This document shows, in pieces, positions 17,237 through 25,114 of a stretch of 64,000 nucleotides of DNA. Position 1 is the first letter of the stretch. The number at the start of each line of letters is the position of its first letter. Position numbers and translations under genes: made by a program. This DNA is from Paenibacillus sp. LHD-38 (GTDB lineage Bacteria; Bacillota; Bacilli; Paenibacillales; Paenibacillaceae), in NCBI RefSeq assembly GCF_031157315.1, contig NZ_JAVIFU010000023.1:1-64000 (forward strand). Direction: 5' to 3'. The notes beneath the pieces are model-generated. The model worked only from the letters and a program-made list of their open reading frames with translations. It was not told where the DNA came from and did not search any database.

Positions 17237-18399
17237 GAGTGCTCCACCTCCCGCAGCAAATGATCGTTCGTAACATATTGGTCAACGGCAATAACCGTTA
17301 TCGTGTCATCATCAGGGCTGCCTATCGTTACTCCAGCTTGAATGACTGCACCTTCACCGATTATGGCTCTATATATGTGTGCTCCCTCGCCTATTTTCAC
17401 ATTGGGCATGACGACCGACTCGGAGATTACCGTATTTTTCTCAGCCTTGACGCCATAGAACAATACAGAACGATAAACGCTGCCTTCAATCAAACAGCCC
17501 TCCGTTATCATGGAAGCTGTCACTGCTGCTTTAGCCCCGATATGCTGAGCCGGCTGATTAGGATTAACGGAATAGATTCTCCAATCAGAGTCTGCCAGCT
17601 CCAATGACGGCTCATCGGCAAGCAGATCCATATTCGCTTCCCATAGGCTGTCGATAGTTCCGACATCCTTCCAATACCCTTTGAAAGGATAGGAATGAAG
17701 CCGTTTGCCGTCCCGCATCATGGCAGGAATGAGATCCTTGCCGAAATCATGACTCGAGGTGCGGCTAGCTTCATCGTAAATCAAATATTTTTGCAGCTCG
17801 GACCAAGTGAAGATATAAACTCCCATGGACGCGATATTGCTGGTTGGATTTTTTGGTTTTTCCTCGAAAGCGGTTATACGGTCCTCATCGTCGATATGCA
17901 TAACCCCAAAGCGACTTGCTTCTTTCCAGTCAACTTCGATGCCTGCGATCGTTACATCGGCGCCTGAGCGCTTATGATGCTGCAGCATGAGCTCATAATC
18001 CATCTTATAAATGTGATCGCCTGAAATAATGAGCACATATTCCGGATTATAAGGTTCAATGAAGGACATATTCTGATAAATGGCATTTGCCGTTCCTTTA
18101 TACCAAACGCCGCCTTTTTGCTTCATAAACGGCGGTAAAATCGTCATGCCCCCGTCGCGCCGGTCAAGACCCCAAGGACTGCCGATGCCTAGATAACGAT
18201 TGAGCTCAAGCGGTTGATATTGCGTAAGTACCCCTACTGTATCAATTCCAGAATGCGCACAGTTGCTTAATGTAAAATCAATTATTCTGTATTTTCCTCC
18301 AAAATAGACAGCTGGCTTCGCTAAATCCTTTGTAAGCACGCCTAATCTTTTACCTTCGCCTCCTGCGAGCAGCATTGCGATCATTTCTTTTCGGCCCAT
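17233..18399 (-). CDS. glgC: Glucose-1-phosphate adenylyltransferase
   Basis: A 388-residue ADP-glucose pyrophosphorylase, catalysing the committed step of glycogen synthesis from ATP and glucose 1-phosphate. The catalytic loop LAGGEGKRLG is intact near residue 10, followed by AKPAVYFGGKYRIIDFTLSN in two parts (AKPAVYFGGK, YRIIDFTLSN), LIISGDHIYKMDY, and a C-terminal beta-helix. ATG 18399 has GAGGG nine bases upstream; the TTG and GTG just before it are too close to that site. It sits between glgB and glgD with short spacing or overlap. Confidence 0.95.
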   Translation of the reverse strand: MGRKEMIAMLLAGGEGKRLGVLTKDLAKPAVYFGGKYRIIDFTLSNCAHSGIDTVGVLTQYQPLELNRYLGIGSPWGLDRRDGGMTILPPFMKQKGGVWYKGTANAIYQNMSFIEPYNPEYVLIISGDHIYKMDYELMLQHHKRSGADVTIAGIEVDWKEASRFGVMHIDDEDRITAFEEKPKNPTSNIASMGVYIFTWSELQKYLIYDEASRTSSHDFGKDLIPAMMRDGKRLHSYPFKGYWKDVGTIDSLWEANMDLLADEPSLELADSDWRIYSVNPNQPAQHIGAKAAVTASMITEGCLIEGSVYRSVLFYGVKAEKNTVISESVVMPNVKIGEGAHIYRAIIGEGAVIQAGVTIGSPDDDTITVIAVDQYVTNDHLLREVEHS

Positions 18400-18415
18400 G
18401 GACACCAACCCTCTC

Positions 18416-20323
18416 TTAATGTGTGTTCCCCGAATCTAAGGTGAAGTACATGAATGCTAAGGGGGGCAAGTGAATCGTAATGCTTTGATTGTGACCGTGC
18501 CAAGCGACGCTTTCGCTGCTGTAGCATTGATTTGTTTGTGTTTCCGTACCGCCAAATTGCTCATCGTTACTATTTATGAAAGAGCGATATGAACCTGGCT
18601 CTGGAACACCTAGACGAAACTCCTGGTAATCATTTCTGGAGAAATTAGCCACTACGATAGAAAAATCGGATTTTCCGCGGCGGATAAAGGATATGACCGA
18701 TTGAGCGGCATTATGAACATCAATCCATTCAAAGCACCCATGCTCGCTATCCCGCTCCCACAGCGATGGCTGATCAACATACAAGTGATTAAGTGTTTTT
18801 ACGTAGTGGTGCATGCTTCGATGCATATCGTATTCCAGCAGCATCCAGTCCAGCATATCGCCGTCCTTCCACTCGTCAAACTGGCCCCACTCACTTCCCA
18901 TGAATAATAATTTCTTACCGGGATGAGTCATCCAAAATCCGTAAAAAAGCCTTAATTGAGCAAATTTTTCTTCATAGCTTCCAGGCATTTTGTTTAAAAG
19001 CGAACGTTTTCCATGCACGACTTCGTCATGCGAAAGAGGTAGAACATAATTTTCTGAAAAAGCGTAAAGGAGTGAAAATGTGATGAGATGGTGGTGGCTT
19101 GAGCGGTCAGAAGGATCCAGCGCCATATAGCGCAGCATATCGTTCATCCAGCCCATATTCCATTTAAAATTAAATCCGAGGCCGCCTTTGTAGGTTGGTG
19201 CAGTAACAGCGGGCCATGCGGAAGAATCTTCAGCAAGCATTAGAGTATCGGGGTAATAATGAAACACGGTTTCATTGAGCTTCTTTATGAAGCGGAGAGC
19301 ATCTAGGTTGTCAGGTCCGCCTAAGTAATTATAGGTGTGCATTTCCGGCGGTTTGTCCATATGTAAATTAATCATACTTGCAACGGCATCAACTCGTAAA
19401 CCGTCGATGTGAAACATATCCATCCAATACATCGCATTGGAAATAAGAAAACTAACGACTTCTTGTTTGCCAAAATCAAAAGACAATGTGCCCCATAGCG
19501 GCTTCTCCGCACGTTTGGCATCTGCTCCTTCAAAAATGGGCGTGCCGTCAAAAAGACGAAGGCCATGGTCGTCTTTGCAGAAATGCCCCGGAACCCAATC
19601 CAAAATAACGCCAATGCCTGACTGATGGCATTTATCAACAAATCGCATCAGCTGCTTCGGTGAGCCGTAACGGCTCGTAACGGCATAAAAACCCGTAATT
19701 TGGTATCCCCAAGATTGATCTAGCGGATGTTCGGATATGGGCATTAGCTCAATATGTGTATAGCCCATTTCTGCCGCATAAGGGACTAAATCATCAGCCA
19801 ATTCTTCATAAGTGAAAAAATCTTCTTTTCCTTTGATTTTCCAAGAACCGGCATGCACCTCATAAATGAGCAAAGGATTGTTATAAGCCGGCAGCTTGCT
19901 TTTCTTTAACTGCCAATCTCCATCCTTCCATTTATAGCCGCTTAACCGAGATACAATTGATGCGGTGCCAGGCCGACGTTCTGCAAAGAATGCATACGGA
20001 TCGGCTTTTCTGATCATGGCGCCTTCCGGTGTTATGATCTCGTATTTGTACACTTCGCCTTCACCAATGTTAGCGACAAACAGGGAATAGATGCCTGTTG
20101 CATCAATTCTGTCCATAGAATGGAGCGTACCTACCCATTTATTGAAATCGCCGATAACACGCACTTCTGCTGCGTTTGGAGCCCAAACCGTAAATCTTAC
20201 GCCGTCTTTACCGTCCACTCGGACAAGGTGAGCACCCATAAAACGGTAGCTGTGATAGGAAGTGCCTTGATTAAACAAATATAAATCCTTGTGCGAAAGC
20301 CCGTTCGGTGCCTTTTGAACCAT
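18416..20323 (-). CDS. glgB: 1,4-alpha-glucan branching enzyme
   Basis: A 635-residue GH13 branching enzyme that makes the alpha-1,6 branches of glycogen. An N-terminal carbohydrate-binding module (about residues 20-120) with RFTVWAPNAAEVRVIGDFN precedes the barrel. The nucleophile Asp lies in DGLRVDAVASM, the acid/base Glu in LMLAEDSSAWP, and the third acid in LPLSHDEVVHGK. ATG 20323 has AGGGGGTG about 11 bases upstream; the ATG ten codons before it (20353) lies upstream of that site. It is the first gene of the operon glgB-glgC-glgD-glgA-GH15. A TATAAT box is present about 75 bases upstream (20395-20400, minus strand), without a good -35. Confidence 0.95.
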   Translation of the reverse strand: MVQKAPNGLSHKDLYLFNQGTSYHSYRFMGAHLVRVDGKDGVRFTVWAPNAAEVRVIGDFNKWVGTLHSMDRIDATGIYSLFVANIGEGEVYKYEIITPEGAMIRKADPYAFFAERRPGTASIVSRLSGYKWKDGDWQLKKSKLPAYNNPLLIYEVHAGSWKIKGKEDFFTYEELADDLVPYAAEMGYTHIELMPISEHPLDQSWGYQITGFYAVTSRYGSPKQLMRFVDKCHQSGIGVILDWVPGHFCKDDHGLRLFDGTPIFEGADAKRAEKPLWGTLSFDFGKQEVVSFLISNAMYWMDMFHIDGLRVDAVASMINLHMDKPPEMHTYNYLGGPDNLDALRFIKKLNETVFHYYPDTLMLAEDSSAWPAVTAPTYKGGLGFNFKWNMGWMNDMLRYMALDPSDRSSHHHLITFSLLYAFSENYVLPLSHDEVVHGKRSLLNKMPGSYEEKFAQLRLFYGFWMTHPGKKLLFMGSEWGQFDEWKDGDMLDWMLLEYDMHRSMHHYVKTLNHLYVDQPSLWERDSEHGCFEWIDVHNAAQSVISFIRRGKSDFSIVVANFSRNDYQEFRLGVPEPGSYRSFINSNDEQFGGTETQTNQCYSSESVAWHGHNQSITIHLPPLAFMYFTLDSGNTH

Positions 20324-20468
20324 TCTTGGTTTCACCCCCTGTTGGATGATCAATGACGAGTCAGAATCAGCGGTGCTTGCAATACTTTATCCACATTATA
20401 CATGGTTTGGTGAAAAAAACACAGTCGTTTTCATAGAATTCGACAGTATTATTTATTCCCATGTCAGA

Positions 20469-20708
20469 TTAAGTGACATTGATCTGACTTGTGCCCGTAA
20501 CACGTTGGATGTAATAATGCTTAGCGCAGTAACCCTTCGTAATTGATACTTTAATACAATTTACCCATTTGCAGTTTAAAACTTGTTTTACTCGACGAGG
20601 TCTGACCGTATTCGGGTCCCCGTGTCGCAGTAATCTCTGATGATGCATCGCACATAAGTCTTTTGCTTTAATCGGCTTCATACAGTTTTCTATGCTGCAA
20701 TGGTTCAT
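20469..20708 (-). CDS. Small protein with two tandem C-C-C-H zinc knuckles
   Basis: A 79-residue basic protein made of two units of identical spacing: C4-x4-C9-x9-C19-x2-H22 and C46-x4-C51-x9-C61-x2-H64. Each is followed by a basic stretch (HQRLLRHGDP after the first, YYIQRVTG after the second). This looks like the zinc-binding N-terminal part of phage HNH and homing endonucleases, but no nuclease domain is present. The ATG has AGGGGAG eight bases upstream, supporting a real gene. It is isolated between glgB and a PAS regulator and transcribed alone. It may bind nucleic acid, or be a leftover of a mobile endonuclease. No function is assigned. Confidence 0.6.
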   Translation of the reverse strand: MNHCSIENCMKPIKAKDLCAMHHQRLLRHGDPNTVRPRRVKQVLNCKWVNCIKVSITKGYCAKHYYIQRVTGTSQINVT

Positions 20709-20877
20709 ATTCAGTCTCCCCTGTGTTTGCCAAGTCGTTAAAATCTGATACGCTCTGGTTGTCTGCTATCATATTATCGGGAAAATGAATTAGAATAAAG
20801 CCTGCTGTACGTTTATTACAGGTAATTTAGACCAAACTATAAACCATATGCACCGTATTGGTATGAATTAAGCTACC

Positions 20878-20897
20878 GAGTTTAATTAATTAAACTC
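20878..20897. promoter_or_regulatory. Perfect 20-bp palindrome upstream of the PAS regulator
   Basis: GAGTTTAATTAATTAAACTC reads the same on both strands with no spacer. It lies about 45 bases upstream of the promoter of the PAS-HTH gene and in the shared region with the divergent zinc-knuckle gene, as expected for an operator. The rest of the 20724-21017 interval holds only the promoter below. Confidence 0.55.
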
Positions 20898-20942
20898 AAT
20901 TGACAATCGTGAAACATGCACGAAACCGTCAAATTCATATAC

Positions 20943-20971
20943 TTGTTTGTCATGAAGCGCTATTTTATACT
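20943..20971 (+). promoter_or_regulatory. Sigma-A-like promoter of the PAS-HTH gene
   Basis: TTGTTT (20943-20948), a 17-base spacer and TATACT (20966-20971). Transcription would start near 20978, downstream of the in-frame ATGs at 20916 and 20952, which supports the GTG start at 21018. Confidence 0.55.
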
Positions 20972-21017
20972 TTTACTTGGTTATTGGGTAATGGAATGGA
21001 ATTATGAGGAGTGTTTG

Positions 21018-21914
21018 GTGTTGTCGATTTATAGTCAAATTTTCAAATTAATGTACCAGCCTATGATTATACTTTGCCAAAATGAAAGTGAGGTAACAAT
21101 TGAAGATGCAAATGATGCTTTCCTTCGGTTATCTGGGTATACGCTTAAGGAACTTCAATCGAAGAAGAGCAAATATTTGCTTCAAAAATACCATATAGAC
21201 AATTCAAAACAGGTGGTAAAAAGTGAGGTTCTCCTGAATACGAAGTTAAAACGTCAAATTTCGGTAAGAATCGACCAACAGCCTTTGCCAAAATGCAGCG
21301 ATGACAACTCTTGCAGGGCCTATATTATTTTTGAGGATTTGACTCCCTATAAGTGGTTCGAACAGCAAGCGGAGAGAAATAAAGTATTGATCAGCGGCAT
21401 CGTCGACAGTCATCAGCATGTACGTTTTTTGAGAGACAGCTTGGCGCCGCTTCTTTTCGAGCCAGACCGCAAAATGCAAGACGAGACGCTGCTCCAATTT
21501 TTAGATACGACCGAACACGTCAAAATCAAGAAGATCATTCAAGAGGCCCATCAGTTGAAGAAAGAGCGAAGCGTGCTGTTGAAGACGAGCAAGCTGAGCG
21601 GAATTGAGCTTGAGTTGTCCGTCACATTCACCCCTATTATCGATGGATTTGGCGAGGTGCTTGAATTTGCATTCGTTATCTGGGATTTACGCCCGGTAGA
21701 TGATCAAATTGATTCTTCTATGAAACTTCGTATATGGATGGCCAAAAGGGACATTACGGCAGGTCATTTGTCCTCATTAACCGGCATATCCATCCAAACG
21801 ATTTCAAAACTGCGCAACGGCAAAATTTTAAAGCCCCAAAGACTCACAGCAGAGCTGATCGCTTCGGAGCTTCAAGTCGACGTTCATGAAATCTGGTCAG
21901 AAGTAAGAAAATAA
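21018..21914 (+). CDS. PAS-PAS-XRE regulatory protein
   Basis: A 298-residue regulator. A first PAS-like domain (about residues 8-110) contains TIEDANDAFLRLSGYTLKEL; a second (about 120-215) is more divergent, with FTPIIDGFGEVLEFAFVIWD. The C-terminal 65 residues form a Cro/XRE helix-turn-helix: MAKRDITAGHLSSLTGISIQ then TISKLRNGKILKP. A C-terminal DNA-binding domain with N-terminal sensors is the reverse of most XRE proteins. GTG 21018 follows GAGGAG by six bases; TTG 21021 is an alternative. The gene ends two bases from the convergent helD stop. The ligand and targets are unknown. Confidence 0.7.
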   Translation: MLSIYSQIFKLMYQPMIILCQNESEVTIEDANDAFLRLSGYTLKELQSKKSKYLLQKYHIDNSKQVVKSEVLLNTKLKRQISVRIDQQPLPKCSDDNSCRAYIIFEDLTPYKWFEQQAERNKVLISGIVDSHQHVRFLRDSLAPLLFEPDRKMQDETLLQFLDTTEHVKIKKIIQEAHQLKKERSVLLKTSKLSGIELELSVTFTPIIDGFGEVLEFAFVIWDLRPVDDQIDSSMKLRIWMAKRDITAGHLSSLTGISIQTISKLRNGKILKPQRLTAELIASELQVDVHEIWSEVRK

Positions 21915-21916
21915 GA

Positions 21917-24244
21917 TTACCGAATGAAAGAAGTGGGCTCATCTGTATAGAACAGATGAAGCTCATGCATCGCTCTTGTACATGCTGTATAAAACAGCTT
22001 TCTCTCACTTTCTCGCCCGTAATGCTCATTGTTTGCATTACTAATTACGACAGCGTCGAATTCGACACCTTTCGCCAAATAAGTCGGTATTACGATAATG
22101 CCTTTTTCGAACGTTACCGTTTCTTTTTCGACAAGTCGGAGCTTAGGTACATGGGCCTGCAAGGACGAATGAATACGATGGCTCTCCTCAGCTGTTTTAC
22201 AAATAACCGCTATCGATTGATAGCCTGCCTCAACCAATTTATGGATTCTATCCTGAATCCCTGCGATAAGCCGGCCGTCGTCTTCCGCTTTGGTAACCGT
22301 TGGCTCAGCACCATCCCGGTTGAAGGGCTCGATCAGCTCTCCGCCTTCAATCATCCGGCTTGTGAACGAAACAATCGGCCTAGTCGAACGGTAACTTCGC
22401 GCTAAAATGATCTTCTCTGTCTCTTCCTCACTGAACAACTCCGTAAAAGGCTCAAATCCGTTGCCTGATAAGGCGTGAGCGAAAATCGATTGATTCAGGT
22501 CGCCGAGAACGGTCATCTTGCAGTTTGGAAAAATCCGCTTCAAATAGTGATACTGAAACGGTGAATAATCCTGTGCCTCGTCAATGAAAAGATGCTTAAC
22601 CAACGTATTCGTATGAAAGCCCTCCAGCTTTTCCTTCAAATATAAATAAGGCGTGGCATCCTCATAAAAAATTTCACCGCTGTTAAGCTTCGCAAGCGTC
22701 TGTCTACTAATTTCCGTCCAATTTCCCGGAAGCTCTTGCTGCTTTATCCATGATCGTTGCAGCATTGATGAGTCTTGATCAAATAAACGCTTATATATCA
22801 TCGGCACATCCAAAAACAACAAACGTTTCACCCGTCTGCGCAGCTTTTTGAATTTCTCCTGCACGACCATCGCGGCCAAATAATCACGTTCCGCATCAAA
22901 ATCATCAAATGAGTTGCCCGCGAATCGGTTTTTCCGCTGCAATTCCTCAAAGGCTTTCGCATAGGCCTCCTGATCGAGCAGTTCAATCTCCTCTTGCACC
23001 CAATCCTGCTCTCGCTCCTCGCGGCTCAGTCTCGTGAGCTCCTTGAGCATCCACTCCGCCGTAAGACGCATTCGGTTGCCGATTGACATCATGCGGTCCA
23101 ATTTATAAAACTGTTCAGCGATTGAAGTATCGCTAATTAATGTTCTGCCTTTAAAGATAACCGCTTTAAAGGAAAGCCCGGCTTGACCAAGCTCAGCCGC
23201 ATAACTATCGATTAAATGCATAAAGGAAACACCTGATTTATAAGTAATTCCGGCGACTCTTGCTTCGTAACCCTCATCGTTATGCGCTGCCAATGTATAT
23301 TCCATTTGTGAAAAAGGATCTTCCAGCGAAAATGTTTTGCCCAATCTATGCTCTAAATATTGCTGATAGGTCGTTTGCTGCATATTCTGCTCGCCAAGTT
23401 CGGGCAATACGGTTGCCACGTAACTGTTGAACATCGGATTCGGTGAGAATAGGACGATTTGATCCGCCTGAAGTATACCCCTATAGCGGTAGAGCAAATA
23501 GGCTACGCGTTGCAGGGCAGCAGATGTTTTCCCGCTTCCAGCGGCTCCCTGCACGATAAGCAGCCTCGCACGTTCGTTACGAATGATACGATTTTGTTCG
23601 CGCTGTATAGTAGCCACGATGCTTTTCATTTGAGCATCGGACTGCTTCCCGAGAACCTCTTGCAGCAGCTCATCACCTATTGTCACGCCCGTATCGAACA
23701 TACTTCGAATCTGAGCATCACGAATGATAAATTGGCGTTTGAGTGACATTTCGCCTTTTATCGTACCGCTTGGCGTTTCATATTGAACCGGACCTGGCCC
23801 ATAATCGTAATATAGGCTGGAAACGGGAGCACGCCAATCATAAATGAGATACTCATAGCCGTTTTCATCAAGCAGCGAGCCAACGCCTAAATAAATAGGC
23901 TCTGAATTTTGTTGGCCCTGCTCGCTGATGTCGATTCGTCCAAAATAGGGGGAATGCTCCAGCTTCAATAAGGTTTTTAGCTGTTCCTCGATATGCCGAT
24001 GGCTTCTTTCACGCTCCGACAGTACCTCTGCCTGCTGTTTCATGCTCGCATGCGATTCCGCCGACTCGGCGGCATCTTCAAAATTCAGCGTAACATCATC
24101 CCAGAAATTGCGGCGTATATCGACAATATCCCCGTGCATGCCGCTAACCTGCCCACGGAATTCCTCTATCCTTATTCGAATGATCTCGGTTACGCTATCT
24201 ACGCGCTGCTGCTCTATCTTTAGTTGATCATTAAGATTAGTCAT
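21917..24244 (-). CDS. helD: RNA polymerase recycling helicase HelD
   Basis: A 775-residue UvrD/Rep-like ATPase of the HelD family, which binds RNA polymerase and frees stalled or inactive enzyme from nucleic acid. An N-terminal coiled coil (about residues 5-100) enters the polymerase. Walker A GAAGSGKT is near residue 235, Walker B FIDEAQDYSPFQ near 565, and GVEFDAVVI with TRAMHELHLF near the end form the later helicase motifs. ATG 24244 has GGAG seven bases upstream; the longer reading from 24316 lacks a site. It is convergent with the PAS regulator and divergent from the queuosine-precursor transporter. Confidence 0.9.
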   Translation of the reverse strand: MTNLNDQLKIEQQRVDSVTEIIRIRIEEFRGQVSGMHGDIVDIRRNFWDDVTLNFEDAAESAESHASMKQQAEVLSERERSHRHIEEQLKTLLKLEHSPYFGRIDISEQGQQNSEPIYLGVGSLLDENGYEYLIYDWRAPVSSLYYDYGPGPVQYETPSGTIKGEMSLKRQFIIRDAQIRSMFDTGVTIGDELLQEVLGKQSDAQMKSIVATIQREQNRIIRNERARLLIVQGAAGSGKTSAALQRVAYLLYRYRGILQADQIVLFSPNPMFNSYVATVLPELGEQNMQQTTYQQYLEHRLGKTFSLEDPFSQMEYTLAAHNDEGYEARVAGITYKSGVSFMHLIDSYAAELGQAGLSFKAVIFKGRTLISDTSIAEQFYKLDRMMSIGNRMRLTAEWMLKELTRLSREEREQDWVQEEIELLDQEAYAKAFEELQRKNRFAGNSFDDFDAERDYLAAMVVQEKFKKLRRRVKRLLFLDVPMIYKRLFDQDSSMLQRSWIKQQELPGNWTEISRQTLAKLNSGEIFYEDATPYLYLKEKLEGFHTNTLVKHLFIDEAQDYSPFQYHYLKRIFPNCKMTVLGDLNQSIFAHALSGNGFEPFTELFSEEETEKIILARSYRSTRPIVSFTSRMIEGGELIEPFNRDGAEPTVTKAEDDGRLIAGIQDRIHKLVEAGYQSIAVICKTAEESHRIHSSLQAHVPKLRLVEKETVTFEKGIIVIPTYLAKGVEFDAVVISNANNEHYGRESERKLFYTACTRAMHELHLFYTDEPTSFIR

Positions 24245-24387
24245 TGTACCACTCCTTAACTCATTAGTAAGGCTTCTGAAATAATAAATGTACCGAATTA
24301 AAACGGCATCATCCATTTTACCATCTTCTGCTGATCAAAGAAAACGTCGACGAAAAGTGATTGCCGAGGTTATTAGAAGCGTTTATA

Positions 24388-25056
24388 ATGACAAAGGCAG
24401 AAAATCGTTTTTTCGGCCGAGTCGCCATCTATGCCTGGATTGGGATGGCTACCGTGCTTGCCAATATACAAGTTGTCAAAACAATCGATATCCATGCTTT
24501 CGGCATGGTCATTGCCATTACGCTTGGCAACACGATGTACGGCACCATAAATTTAGCTTCCGAACTTCTAAATGAGAAGTATGGCGAGAAAGTAGCTAAG
24601 CGAGCCGTATGGTTCGGTTTTTTCACACTTATCGCTACGACCATTATTATGCAGATGGCTCTCCTATTTAATCCACTTGCCGAGCCATTTCCTTTACAAG
24701 TACAAGGGACTTTGGAGACCATATTCGGACTGATGCCTCGCATCGCCTTAGGAAGCTTATGTGCCTATTTCGTTAGTCAATTTCTTGATGTAAAGATTTA
24801 TTCGGTATTAAAACGTTTTTGTCCTGCACCGAGTCAGTTATGGATTCGCAATAATGGCAGCACAGCGGTAAGTCAGCTTGTTGATACATTCATATTTTGC
24901 ACGATTGCTTTCGCCGGCGCATCTGGCTACGATAGTAAGCTATGGCTTTCTACTTTCTTGTCGACATATGTCATAAAATTTATTGTATCCCTATGTTCGA
25001 CTCCATTCCTATATGCGGCAAGAAGCTTTACTTTCCGCGAAGACAACATCATTTAA
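24388..25056 (+). CDS. Queuosine precursor transporter (YhhQ/VUT family)
   Basis: A 222-residue membrane protein of the YhhQ/VUT family with about six helices; members import queuosine precursors for modification of tRNA position 34. Family features include ANIQVVKTIDIHAFGMVIA, GTINLASELLNEKYGEK and the region NNGSTAVSQLVDTFIFCTIAF (given in parts: NNGSTAVSQLVDT, FIFCTIAF). ATG 24388 is chosen; a TTG nine codons earlier (24361) is possible, and neither has a strong ribosome binding site. I saw no preQ1 riboswitch in the 140-base leader. A terminator follows. Confidence 0.85.
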   Translation: MTKAENRFFGRVAIYAWIGMATVLANIQVVKTIDIHAFGMVIAITLGNTMYGTINLASELLNEKYGEKVAKRAVWFGFFTLIATTIIMQMALLFNPLAEPFPLQVQGTLETIFGLMPRIALGSLCAYFVSQFLDVKIYSVLKRFCPAPSQLWIRNNGSTAVSQLVDTFIFCTIAFAGASGYDSKLWLSTFLSTYVIKFIVSLCSTPFLYAARSFTFREDNII

Positions 25057-25062
25057 TGACCC

Positions 25063-25104
25063 AAAAAGCGGGATTGCCCACTGACTGGCATCCCGCTTTT
25101 TTTC
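25063..25104. terminator. Terminator after the queuosine transporter
   Basis: AAAAAGCGGGAT and ATCCCGCTTTTT flank an inner TGCC/GGCA pairing with one bulged T, followed by a T-run. It lies between convergent genes and probably serves both. Confidence 0.8.
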
Positions 25105-25114
25105 TTTTTTCTGC

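Noticed and set aside
24245..24387. preQ1 riboswitch before the queuosine-precursor transporter
   Set aside because: Looked for because of the transporter; no preQ1 aptamer pattern or downstream terminator was found.
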